From NCBI RefSeq assembly GCF_006636205.1, contig NZ_VIGB01000003.1:3010001-3074000 (forward strand): DNA of 64,000 nt. The letters run 5' to 3'. Below, in pieces: positions 9,423 to 17,717 of this stretch; positions within the stretch are counted from its first letter, which is position 1, and each line of letters opens with the position of its first letter. Origin of the DNA: Kitasatospora acidiphila (GTDB lineage: Bacteria > Actinomycetota > Actinomycetes > Streptomycetales > Streptomycetaceae). The notes under the pieces were generated by a model. That model worked only from the letters and a program-made list of their open reading frames with translations, did no database searches and was not told where the DNA came from. Both the position numbers and the translations under genes were made by a program.

Positions 9423-10733
9423 ATGACCGTGACCGCCGGCCGTTGGACCAACTGGGCGGGCAACCAGAGCGCCGAGCCCAGCCGGGTGGTCACCCCGGCC
9501 TCCACCGAGGAGCTGGCGGAGGCGGTCAAGCAGGCCGGCGCCGAGGGCCGCACCGTCAAGGCGGTCGGCTCCGGGCACTCCTTCACCGCGATCGCCGCCG
9601 CCGGCGACGGCGTGCTGGTCCGCCCCGAGGGCCTGACCGCGGTGCGCGAACTGGACCGGCAGGCCGGCACCGTGACGGTGGAGTCCGGCCTGCCGCTGGC
9701 CAAGCTGAACCGGCTGCTGGCCGCCGCCGGCCTGTCGCTGACCAACATGGGCGACATCGAGGTGCAGACGGTGGCCGGCGCCACCAGCACCGGCACCCAT
9801 GGCACCGGGCGCGACTCCGGCTCGCTGGCCGCGCAGATCCGGGCCCTGGAGATCGTGCTCGCCGACGGCTCGGTGCACCGCTGCTCCGCCACCGAGGAGC
9901 CGGAGCTGTTCCAGGGCGCCCGGCTGGGCCTGGGCGCCCTCGGCGCGGTCAGCGCGATCACCTTCGGGGTGGAGCCGGCCTTCCTGCTCACCGCGCACGA
10001 GGCGCCGATGACCTTCGACCAGGTGCTCGCCGACTTCGACCGGCTCACCCAGGTCAACGAGCACTTCGAGTTCTACTGGTTCCCGCACACCGACCGGTGC
10101 AGCACCAAGCGGAACAACCGCAGCCAGGGGCCGGCCGCGCCGCTGCCGCCGTTCAAGGCCTGGCTGGAGGACGACTTCCTCTCCAACACGGTCTGGGAGG
10201 GGGCCTGCCGGGTCGGCCGGGCGTTCCCGAGCAGCATCCCGGCCATCGCCGCGGCGGCCAGCCGGGCCTGGTCGGAGCGCAGTTACACCGACGTCGCCTA
10301 CAAGGTGTTCACCAGCCCGCGCAAGGTGCGCTTCATCGAGATGGAGTACGCCGTGCCGCGCGAGACGGCGGTGCCGGTGCTGCGCGAGCTGAAGCGGCTG
10401 GTGGAGCGGAGCGACTGGAGGATCAGCTTCCCGGTCGAGGTGCGCTGCGCGCCGGCCGACGACCTGTGGCTCTCCACCGCGAGCGGGCGGGACACCGTCT
10501 ACATCGCCGTCCACCTCTACCGGGGTACCGCCGAACGGGGGTACTTCACCGAGGTCGAGCGGCTGATGACGGCCCATCAGGGCCGCCCGCACTGGGGCAA
10601 GCTGCACACCAGGGACGCCGAGTACCTGGCCGCGGTCTACCCCCGCTTCGGGGACTTCACCGCGCTGCGCGACCGGGTCGACCCCGAGCGGCGGTTCGCC
10701 AACGCCTATCTGCGCCGGGTGCTGGGCGACTGA
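9423..10733 (+). CDS. FAD-linked oxidase, D-arabinono-1,4-lactone oxidase type
   Basis: VAO-family flavoenzyme of 436 residues with an N-terminal FAD_binding_4 domain and a C-terminal ALO domain. AVGSGHSFTAI holds H52, the position that carries covalent FAD in alditol oxidase relatives. ATSTGTHGTGR at 120-130 is the second FAD loop. The C-terminus (HWGKLH, then PERRFANAYLRRVLG) is the ALO hallmark. The reaction is probably oxidation of a sugar lactone or alditol with O2 or another acceptor. ATG 9423 has an AGGAGG-type ribosome binding site. The stop lies 7 bp from the convergent membrane protein gene. Confidence 0.88.
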   Translation: MTVTAGRWTNWAGNQSAEPSRVVTPASTEELAEAVKQAGAEGRTVKAVGSGHSFTAIAAAGDGVLVRPEGLTAVRELDRQAGTVTVESGLPLAKLNRLLAAAGLSLTNMGDIEVQTVAGATSTGTHGTGRDSGSLAAQIRALEIVLADGSVHRCSATEEPELFQGARLGLGALGAVSAITFGVEPAFLLTAHEAPMTFDQVLADFDRLTQVNEHFEFYWFPHTDRCSTKRNNRSQGPAAPLPPFKAWLEDDFLSNTVWEGACRVGRAFPSSIPAIAAAASRAWSERSYTDVAYKVFTSPRKVRFIEMEYAVPRETAVPVLRELKRLVERSDWRISFPVEVRCAPADDLWLSTASGRDTVYIAVHLYRGTAERGYFTEVERLMTAHQGRPHWGKLHTRDAEYLAAVYPRFGDFTALRDRVDPERRFANAYLRRVLGD

Positions 10734-10740
10734 CCCGCCG

Positions 10741-11598
10741 TCACGGCGTGGCGGTGGCAGTGGCGGGCGCCTCGGTGGCGCCGGCCGCCGGGGTCGTCGC
10801 GGGCGGCTGCGGGGCCCGGGTGGTCGGCGGCGCCGAGGGCGTGGCACTGGGCGTGGCCGCACCGGACGGGGTCGCGCTGCCGCTCGGCGAGGCGCTGCTC
10901 GGCGGCGCGGACGGGCTGGACGACGGCGAACCGGAGTCGGCGCCGGGCGTGCTGGGTGCCGTCGAGGAGCCGCCGGTCCCGCCGGACGGGCGCTCGGACG
11001 CGCCCTGGCCGGTCGGCGGGGCCGCCGGATCCGTGCGCGGTTCCCGGGCCGGGGCCTTGCGGCCGCCGTCGGGGATGATCGAGGTGCCGCCACCCTCCTG
11101 CCCGGTGGTGATCGCGTGCAGGTTCTGGCCGGAAGCCAGCTCGACGACCACGATCGGGGTCATCGCCAGCACGAAGACCAGCGCGGAGACCGCCGCATAG
11201 CCCTTCCAGGTCCAGCGGCGGCGGGCCCGCCGCACCGGCGAGTCGTTCCAGGAGCCGTCCGGGAGCGGCTCCGGCTCGGCGGGCTCGTCCTGCCAGGCGA
11301 GCGGCAGCGGCGCGGTGTCGGTGGCCGGGATCTGGCGCAGTCCGTTCACCTTGCTGCCCGGTGACCGCTCGGTCACCTCGCGCAACTGCTCACCGGTGCG
11401 TCGGAAGAGGTGCTGGAAGACGGCGCCGCCGCAGGTCGCGCCGACGCTGACCACCGCGGCGCCGATGATCGTGCCGTACACCCCGAGCTCGGAGGCGAGC
11501 ACCGCGCCGACCACCGCGGCCAGCGCGCTGGCCGCGACCTGGGCCACGCTCAGATCGATCCGCCGACCGCTCGCGGGCCGCTCGGGCTGCTCGGGCAT
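10741..11598 (-). CDS. Membrane protein with Ser/Pro/Thr-rich extracytoplasmic tail
   Basis: From ATG 11598 (an in-frame start at 11616 is also possible) this about 285-residue protein has two adjacent hydrophobic segments near residues 20-65, a cytoplasmic linker, and a third membrane helix (YAAVSALVFVLAMTPIVVVE). It then has a tail of about 120 residues rich in Ser, Pro, Thr, Ala and Gly. The tail is low complexity and likely exposed outside the membrane. Homologues of this type sit beside sepH in streptomycetes. Function unknown. Confidence 0.75.
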   Translation of the reverse strand: MPEQPERPASGRRIDLSVAQVAASALAAVVGAVLASELGVYGTIIGAAVVSVGATCGGAVFQHLFRRTGEQLREVTERSPGSKVNGLRQIPATDTAPLPLAWQDEPAEPEPLPDGSWNDSPVRRARRRWTWKGYAAVSALVFVLAMTPIVVVELASGQNLHAITTGQEGGGTSIIPDGGRKAPAREPRTDPAAPPTGQGASERPSGGTGGSSTAPSTPGADSGSPSSSPSAPPSSASPSGSATPSGAATPSATPSAPPTTRAPQPPATTPAAGATEAPATATATP

Positions 11599-12196
11599 CC
11601 GGTCCTCTTCCAACATCCTCGATATCTCGTCAGGTTTCGCCCATCAGGCAAGTCATCCGCTCATCGCGCTATCCGATGGGACCGCCCATTGTGCATAAAG
11701 AAGGACACAAGGGTCGAAAATCCGGTTCTTCACAGTCGATATATGTGAAGATGATCACCGTCAGCTGATCGGCGGTCCGCCAATGGAGTCCCCCCTCTTG
11801 AGATTCCCGTGAATCGCGGGAGACTTGAGCGGCGAGCCGCCCCGCTGGTTGCCACGAATGGAGTACTGTTCGTGGAGCCTGGGCCTTCGGTCATCCTCTC
11901 GACTGCTTTTCCATCGGCGGTCGGAGCGAGAAGCCGTCAGGACCGGGCACGCACGGCGGCGCTCGACCCCGAACCGTCGCTCCACATCCACGTGCGGGGA
12001 CCGGCCGGGAGGCTGACGCGGAGTCACCACGACGACGCGCCAAACAGGCCACCGTGCCACAGCGGTGTGTCCGGACCCAAGTCCGACACGCCGGGAGAAC
12101 TCTGCAAGGTTGTGGCAAGTCGACAGTGGGCAGGCCACACTCAGTACGGGAGCAGCGACGCAGGTGACGTCGGCAGGCACCACCCGGGAGGTAACC
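11599..12196. other. Divergent intergenic region upstream of sepH
   Basis: About 600 bp, noticeably less GC-rich around 11620-11765 than the rest of the window. It contains an inverted repeat CTTCACA (11728-11734) and TGTGAAG (11744-11750) with a 9-bp spacer, a possible regulator site. No gene is supported. The promoter and leader of sepH must lie here. Confidence 0.5.
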
Positions 12197-13254
12197 GTGC
12201 CCGAATTGCGGGTTGTGGCCGTCAGCAACGACGGCACACGGCTGGTGCTCAAGGCTGCCGACAGCACGGAGTACACCCTTCCGATCGATGAGCGGCTGCG
12301 TGCCGCCATCCGGGGCGATCGGCCGCGCCTCGGCCAGATCGAGATCGAGGTGGAGAGCCACCTGCGCCCCCGGGACATCCAGGCGCGGATACGAGCAGGT
12401 GCCTCCGCCGAGGAGGTCGCCCAGGCCGCCGGGATCTCGGTGGACCGGGTGCGCCGCTTCGAGGGCCCGGTGCTGGCCGAGCGCGCCTTCATGGCCGAGC
12501 GCGCCCGCAAGACGCCGATCCGCCGTCCGGGCGAGGCCACCGGCCCGCAGCTGGGCGAGGCGGTTTCCGAGCGCCTGGTGCTGCGCGCCGCCGAGAAGGA
12601 CACCGAGCGCTGGGACTCCTGGCGGCGTGACGACGGCACCTGGGAGGTCGTCCTCACCTACCGCGCGGACGGCGAGGGCCGTACCGCCAGCTGGACGTAC
12701 GACCCGCCGCGGCGCCTGGTGCAGCCGAACGACGACGAGGCCCGCTCGCTGATCGGCGAGAGCGTGGAGCGGGAGGAGGAGTCGGTCTTCCCGTTCATCC
12801 CCCGGATCGCCCGGCTCCCCAGGACCGCCCGCACCGGCCGATGATCGAGCGGCCGTCGGCCGACCGGATCATGTCGCCGCCCGAGCGGCTGCCGGCCCGG
12901 GAGGCGCGGGAGGCCACTGCCGACTCGCGGGACTCGCTGACCAGCCTGCTGGACGTGGTGCCCGCCTTCCGCGGCGATCTGGCCGTGGGCCCGTCGGCGA
13001 TCGAGGCGGCGCCGGTCGAGGAGAGCCAGGAGGTCGAGGAGACCGCCGCTGCCGCGGCCGCCGCGCCCGCCGTGGGCGCCGGCTCGGCCTACGCGGACAT
13101 CCTGATGCCGCGGGCGGTGGCCCCGCACCGCGAGCGGTTGGTCGGTACCACCGACCGGCAGGCCGAGGCCGACGGTGTCCGTCCCGGCCGCCGGGCCACG
13201 GTGCCCAGCTGGGACGAGATCGTCTTCGGCAGCCGGCGCAAGAAGAGCGAGTGA
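12197..13254 (+). CDS. sepH: Septation protein SepH, with one apparent frameshift
   Basis: Cytoplasmic actinobacterial cell-division protein that binds FtsZ and promotes its assembly at septa. GTG 12197 has a GGGAGG ribosome binding site and gives the conserved N-terminus PELRVVAVSNDGTRLVLKAA, a DUF3071 domain with the helix-turn-helix-like region AGASAEEVAQAAGISVDRVRR. The first frame stops at 12842-12844 with TGA. The conserved C-terminal half (SLTSLLDVVPAFRG, then YADILMPRAV and RATVPSWDEIVFGSRRKK) continues in another frame to 13254. Adding one C to the C4 run at 12817-12820 yields a continuous protein (RLPQDRPHRPMIERPSADR). Confidence 0.9.
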
Positions 13255-13294
13255 CGGTCCGGGGCCTCGGAGTGCCAAGGCCCCGCTGACCGTC
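13253..13294 (+). terminator. Bidirectional terminator between sepH and sulfurtransferase
   Basis: Interrupted hairpin: GACGGTC (13253-13259) pairs with GACCGTC (13288-13294), and GGGGCCT (13261-13267) pairs with AGGCCCC (13278-13284). It lies between convergent stops. Confidence 0.7.
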
Positions 13295-13296
13295 CG

Positions 13297-14166
13297 TCAG
13301 CCCCGCTGCGGCCCGGTCGCGGCCGGGCGCTCCGGGTCGCTGGACCACTCGCTCCACGAGCCCGGGTAGAGCACCGTGCGGTAGCCGGCCAGCTCCAGGG
13401 CCAGCGCGTTGTGCGCCGCCGTCACGCCCGATCCGCAGTAGACGCCGACCACCGGGTGCTCGTCCGCGCCCAGTGCCCGGAACCGCTCGGCCAGCTCGGC
13501 GGCGGGCTTGAAGCGGCCGTCGGCGGCGTTGTTGTCGAAGGTCGGCGCGCTGACCGCGCCGGGGATGTGGCCGGCCCGCGGGTCCAGCGGCTCCACCTCA
13601 CCGCGGTAGCGCTCACCGGCCCGGGAGTCCAGCAGCAGCCCGGTGCGGGCGAGTTCGGCGGCGCCGTCCTTGTCCAGGGTGGCGAGTTGCCCGGGGACCG
13701 GCTTGAAGTCGCCGTCCTGGGCGGCCGGCACCTCGTCGGTGACCGGCAGCCCGGCCGCCTGCCAGGCCGCGAAGCCGCCGTCCAGCACCCGCACCGCGGG
13801 GTGCCCGGCCCAGCGCAGCACCCACCAGGCACGCGCCGCCGCGGTGGCCGGGCCCGCGTCGTACACCACCACCGCGCGGTCGGCCGCCACCCCGGCCCGG
13901 CGCAGCGCCGCGCCCAGCACCTCGGGGTCGGGCAGCGGATGCCGACCGCCGTGGCCGGGCGCGCCGGGCGGAGCCGCCAGCGCCTGCTCCAGGTCGACGA
14001 AGTGGGCGCCGGGCAGATGGCCGGCCGCGTACTCGTCGGCGCCCGAGGCCCCGGTCGGGCCGGCCGCGGAGAGCACGAAGCGGATGTCCAGCAGCACCGG
14101 CGGCCGCTCGCCGGCCAGCTCGGCGGCCAGCTCGGCGACGGAGATCAGCGGAGAAGTGTTGTCCAT
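13297..14166 (-). CDS. sseA: Rhodanese-type sulfurtransferase
   Basis: Two-domain sulfurtransferase (thiosulfate or 3-mercaptopyruvate type) that moves sulfane sulfur to acceptors such as cyanide or thiols. There are 289 residues from ATG 14166. The first rhodanese domain is catalytically silent (VVVYDAG at about 99-105 has Asp in place of Cys). The second has the active loop CGSGVTA with C244. CGSGVT-type loops are more typical of 3-mercaptopyruvate sulfurtransferases, but this cannot be settled from sequence. It is convergent with sepH and divergent from the VOC gene. Confidence 0.88.
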   Translation of the reverse strand: MDNTSPLISVAELAAELAGERPPVLLDIRFVLSAAGPTGASGADEYAAGHLPGAHFVDLEQALAAPPGAPGHGGRHPLPDPEVLGAALRRAGVAADRAVVVYDAGPATAAARAWWVLRWAGHPAVRVLDGGFAAWQAAGLPVTDEVPAAQDGDFKPVPGQLATLDKDGAAELARTGLLLDSRAGERYRGEVEPLDPRAGHIPGAVSAPTFDNNAADGRFKPAAELAERFRALGADEHPVVGVYCGSGVTAAHNALALELAGYRTVLYPGSWSEWSSDPERPAATGPQRG

Positions 14167-14331
14167 GCGGCCATTCTGCTGGGTCACCCGGTCGACCGGT
14201 TGCGGTCGGCGATGCTTTGTGCGCTCTTTGCCATGATTTCCGTGCCGTCGCCCGCCCCGGCGTCCCCGCGGGTGGGAGCATCTGCCCGGGACCCGTGCCA
14301 CCGGGCCGGGTACCCCCGCGAGGAGGTCGCG

Positions 14332-15120
14332 ATGACGGCGGTACAGGTCCGGGTGGCGCACGGCTCACCCTGCTGGGTGACCCTGCTGGTCCATGATCTG
14401 GACCGCGCCCAGGCGTTCTACTCGGCGCTGCTGGGGTGGGAGTTCACCCCGGGGCCCGCCGAGCCGGGTGGCTATCTGCGGGCCACCCGGCACGGCGCCG
14501 GGGTGGCCGGGATCGGCCTGGCCCCGGAGCTGCCGGCGGCGCCCGTCGAGTGGACCGCCTACTTCGCGGTGGACAGCGCGGACGCCGCCTCGGCGCGGGT
14601 CCGCGAGCACGGCGGCACGGTGGCGGTCGGCCCGCTGAGCAGCGGTCCGGCCGGGCGCCTCGCCATCGCCGCCGATCTCTCGGGGGCCTTCTTCGGGCTC
14701 TGGGAGGGCCATGAGCACCTCGGCTGGGAGCTGGTCGGCGAGCCCGGCGCACCGGCCTGGACCGAGCTGGTCACCGGTGACGAGCCGACCGCCGCGGCCT
14801 TCTACGGCGCGGTGTTCGAGCGCCAGGTGGTGGCGGCGGACCCGTCGGCGGTGGCCCGGGGCGAGGAGGACGCCGCGCTGCGGGTGGCCGGTCAGCGGGT
14901 GGCCGGGCTGCGAATGACCGGGTTGGGCCAGACCCGCGATCTGCGGGACGGTCCGCCCCGCTGGCGGATCTACTTCACGGTGGCCGACGCGGATCTGACG
15001 GCCGGTCAGTGCCGGGCGCTGGGCGGCGCGGTGCTGGTGGAGCCGCGGGACACGCCGTACGGCCGGGTGGCGCGGCTCGCCGATCCCGAGGGCGCCCGGT
15101 TCTCGGTGGTCGCGCCCTGA
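14332..15120 (+). CDS. Two-domain VOC (glyoxalase/bleomycin-resistance fold) protein
   Basis: The start ATG 14332 has AGGAGG 5 bp upstream. The 262-residue protein contains two vicinal-oxygen-chelate domains: one from VTLLVHDLDRAQAFYSALLG to GLWEGHEH, the other from WTELVTGDEPTAAAFYGAVF to ARLADPEGARFSVV. Such tandem VOC proteins are common in streptomycetes, where some are hydroxylases or antibiotic-binding proteins, but nothing here identifies the ligand. It ends 25 bp from the convergent tdk gene. Confidence 0.85.
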   Translation: MTAVQVRVAHGSPCWVTLLVHDLDRAQAFYSALLGWEFTPGPAEPGGYLRATRHGAGVAGIGLAPELPAAPVEWTAYFAVDSADAASARVREHGGTVAVGPLSSGPAGRLAIAADLSGAFFGLWEGHEHLGWELVGEPGAPAWTELVTGDEPTAAAFYGAVFERQVVAADPSAVARGEEDAALRVAGQRVAGLRMTGLGQTRDLRDGPPRWRIYFTVADADLTAGQCRALGGAVLVEPRDTPYGRVARLADPEGARFSVVAP

Positions 15121-15145
15121 GCCGCCGGCGCCGCGAACGGGTGGG

Positions 15146-15796
15146 TTACGGCTGCTCGAACGGCAGCACGTCCGGGGAGAGCGCGGCCGCCCGGGCGGTG
15201 GCGGCGGTGAGCCGGCGCCGGTGGTGGCGGCGGCAGAGCACCTCGTAGCCGACCTCGTCCTCGTTGACCGCGACGTCGCCGACCACCACCTGCGGGCCCT
15301 CCACGACCATCACCCCGCCCACCGTGCGGGCGTTGTGGGTGGCCCGGGCGCCGCACCAGCAGAGCGCCTGCACCTGCAGCACCTCGACCCGGTCGGCCAG
15401 TTCGAGCAGCCGCTGCGAGCCGGGGAACAGCCGGGTGCGGAAGTCGGTGGTGATGCCGAAGGTGAAGACGTCGATGCCCAGCTCGTCCACCACCCGGGCC
15501 AGCTGGTCGACCTGCTCGGCGGTGTAGAAGTTGGCCTCGTCGCAGATCAGGTAGTCGACCTTGCCGCCACCCGAGAGCAGCTGCACCACGTAGAGCTGGA
15601 AGTCGAAGCCCTCGGTCACCTCCACCGCCTCGGCGCGCAGGCCGAGGCGGCTGGAGATGGTGGAGGCGCCGGCCCGGTCGTGCCGGGCGAAGATGATGCC
15701 CTGCCGGCCGCGGGCGGCATGGTTGTGGTTCATCTGCAGCGCCAGGGTGGACTTGCCGCAGTCCATCGTCCCCGAGAAGAAGACCAGGTCAGCCAT
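15146..15796 (-). CDS. tdk: Thymidine kinase
   Basis: Type II thymidine kinase: phosphorylates thymidine with ATP in pyrimidine salvage. The P-loop is SGTMDCGKST (8-17), the catalytic base is E87 in LICDEANFY, and the lasso and zinc regions carry cysteines in ALCWCGARATHNAR and VLCRRHH. The 216-residue length is normal. It lies just downstream of the phosphodiesterase gene on the same strand. Confidence 0.93.
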   Translation of the reverse strand: MADLVFFSGTMDCGKSTLALQMNHNHAARGRQGIIFARHDRAGASTISSRLGLRAEAVEVTEGFDFQLYVVQLLSGGGKVDYLICDEANFYTAEQVDQLARVVDELGIDVFTFGITTDFRTRLFPGSQRLLELADRVEVLQVQALCWCGARATHNARTVGGVMVVEGPQVVVGDVAVNEDEVGYEVLCRRHHRRRLTAATARAAALSPDVLPFEQP

Positions 15797-15848
15797 GGTG
15801 GGGTGGGGAAGCCTCTCTCAAGGGGTACGAATCTTCGGAGCGGGGGTC

Positions 15849-17032
15849 TCAGGGGCGGACTTCGAGCAGCGGCACGAGCTGCTCCACCGGGGTCATCGAG
15901 CCGTGCAGGCCGGTCATCGCCGACTCCCCCGGCTCGCTGCGGGAGGCGATGATCGCGATGTCGTCCCGGGCGGCGGCGACCACGTCGCCGATCCGGTGGT
16001 AGACCCGGTCGTCGACCGCGGGCCCGAACCAGCCGGCCTCGATCGCCTCGTCCCGGGTGGCCACCCACATCCGGTCGCCGAGCACCTCGCGCCAGACCGT
16101 GTGGACGTCGGCCGCCGCACCGGGCACCGCGTAGACGTGCCGGGCCCGGGCCTCGCCGCCCAGCAGTGCCACGCCGGCGCCGAGCTCCCAGTCGTCGTCG
16201 AAGTCGATCCGGTCCTCGGGCGCGATGTCGATCATGCCGTGGTCGGCGGTGACGTAGAGCGCGGAGCGGGGCGGCAGCTGCTCGGCCAGTCGCCGGGCCA
16301 GCCCGTCGACGGTGTTCAGCATCAGCCGCCACTCGTCCGAGTCGACCCCGTAGCGGTGGCCCATCGCGTCCAGCTCGCTGACGTAGGTATAGACCAACGC
16401 CCGGTCGGAGGAGGCGAGTTGACGGGCCGCCAGGTCCATCCGCTCCTCACCGGTGGTGCGGCCCAGGAAGTCGCCGCCGGACAGCGCCACCCGGGTCAGC
16501 GGGGTCTGCGCGAACAGCGGCGAGGAGACCTGGCTGGCGGCGACGCCGGCCGCGTGCACCCGCTCGAAGACGGTCGGGTAGGGCTGCCAGCTGTGCGGAT
16601 CCACCGGGGGCTGCCAGCGCAGCTGGTTCATCAGCTGGTTCTGGCCGGGGATCGCCACGGTGTAGCCGGCCAGGCCGTGCAGCCCCGGCGGCAGGCCGGT
16701 GCCCACCGAGGCCAGCGAGGTGGCCGTGGTGGACGGGAAGCCGGCGGTGAGCGGCCGCCCGGTGCCGCCCAGCGAGCTGTCCAGCAGCCCGGTCAGGAAC
16801 GGCGCCCACTCGGGGTGACGGCGGATCAGCTCCCAGCCGAGGCCGTCGACCAGGAAGACGCAGACCCGGTCGGCGGGTTCGAGGGCAGGGTCGCGGTGAA
16901 GCCGGGCACCCCCAGGCCCGCCGCCACCGAGGGCAGCAGATCGCTGAGCGAACCGGAGCCGTAGCCGGGTGCGGGCGCGCCGGCCACGTCCAGCAGGTCG
17001 TACGGATCGGGGCTGTGGAAGAACTGCGACAC
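15849..17032 (-). CDS. Alkaline-phosphatase-superfamily phosphodiesterase, with one apparent frameshift
   Basis: Type I phosphodiesterase/nucleotide pyrophosphatase family hydrolase. GTG 17032 begins a short in-frame stretch that ends in nonsense. The frame that continues to 15849 contains RVCVFLVDGLGWEL (metal-binding Asp), SLASVGTGLPPGLHG with the nucleophile region, YVTADHGMIDI (metal ligands D/H), and later HGSMTPVEQLVPL. One missing base in the G3 run at 16883-16885 accounts for the break (TLPLEPADRVC when repaired). GTG 17032 starts 3 bp after the stop of the DUF5998 gene, so the two are coupled. Substrate unknown. Confidence 0.85.
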
Positions 17033-17035
17033 GCC

Positions 17036-17623
17036 TCAGGCCCTGCTGATGGTGGCCTCGGACAGCGCCCGGGCGAAGACCAGGGCCTGGGCCACCGTCT
17101 CCGGGCCGTCCCCGGCCTCGCTGACCCGAAGTGACAGGTCGTCAGCCGTGGCCGAGCCGGTGTAGCCGTGGTCGGCCTCGCAGTTCGGGTCCGAGCAGCC
17201 GGCCGGCTCCAGGTCGATCCGCTGCACCGCGCCCCAGCCGATGGTGAGCACTACCTCGCGGGGCAGCCGGCCCGGGGTGTACGTCTCCGGGTTGGCCACC
17301 ATCCGGCTCAGCACCACCGAGCCGATCCGGTCCAGCCGGACGCTCTCGGTCGAGGTGGTCGCGTACGGCACCGGGCTGGTCGCGTCGGCGGCCTGCTCGT
17401 CGGTGTGGCTGACCACGAACCTGCTCGGGGTGAGCACCAGCACGGTGACGTGCCGGCGGACCTCGTTGGCGTCGAACGTGGTCTCCTGGTGGACCAGGTA
17501 GGAGCTGATCGGCTCGGGGCCCACCGCGGACTCCACGGCCTCGGACACCAGCGCCGGGTAGTAGCCACTGCGCTCGATCGCGGAACGCAGGTCCTGCGTG
17601 GTGGTGGTACCGGTCTTCGCCAT
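17036..17623 (-). CDS. DUF5998 family protein
   Basis: A 195-residue soluble protein from ATG 17623 with a GGAG ribosome binding site. Conserved blocks include LRSAIERSGYYPALV, YLVHQETTFDANEVRRHVTV and EVVLTIGWGAVQRIDLEPAGC. The cysteine pair CSDPNCEADHGYTG could bind metal. This pattern matches the actinobacterial DUF5998 family, function unknown. It is the upstream member of a likely operon with the phosphodiesterase and possibly tdk. Confidence 0.85.
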   Translation of the reverse strand: MAKTGTTTTQDLRSAIERSGYYPALVSEAVESAVGPEPISSYLVHQETTFDANEVRRHVTVLVLTPSRFVVSHTDEQAADATSPVPYATTSTESVRLDRIGSVVLSRMVANPETYTPGRLPREVVLTIGWGAVQRIDLEPAGCSDPNCEADHGYTGSATADDLSLRVSEAGDGPETVAQALVFARALSEATISRA

Positions 17624-17717
17624 AACTCCATCCTGGCATGCCCCGCCGACCCGGCGGGCTGGACTGCGCCGTACCGCCCCGGGCGGGAGTCCCCGAGGCG
17701 GGCGCAACCCAGGAAGG

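Noticed and set aside
8031..11093. 1020-codon minus-strand frame and similar long frames opposite real genes
   Set aside because: Antisense shadow of the MFS and oxidase genes; Arg/Pro/Gly-rich with no motifs, while the plus strand has clear conserved domains.
11728..11750. CTTCACA/TGTGAAG inverted repeat as a defined operator
   Set aside because: Arms of only 7 bp in an AT-richer stretch and no known regulator with this half-site; kept as a note in the intergenic entry only.
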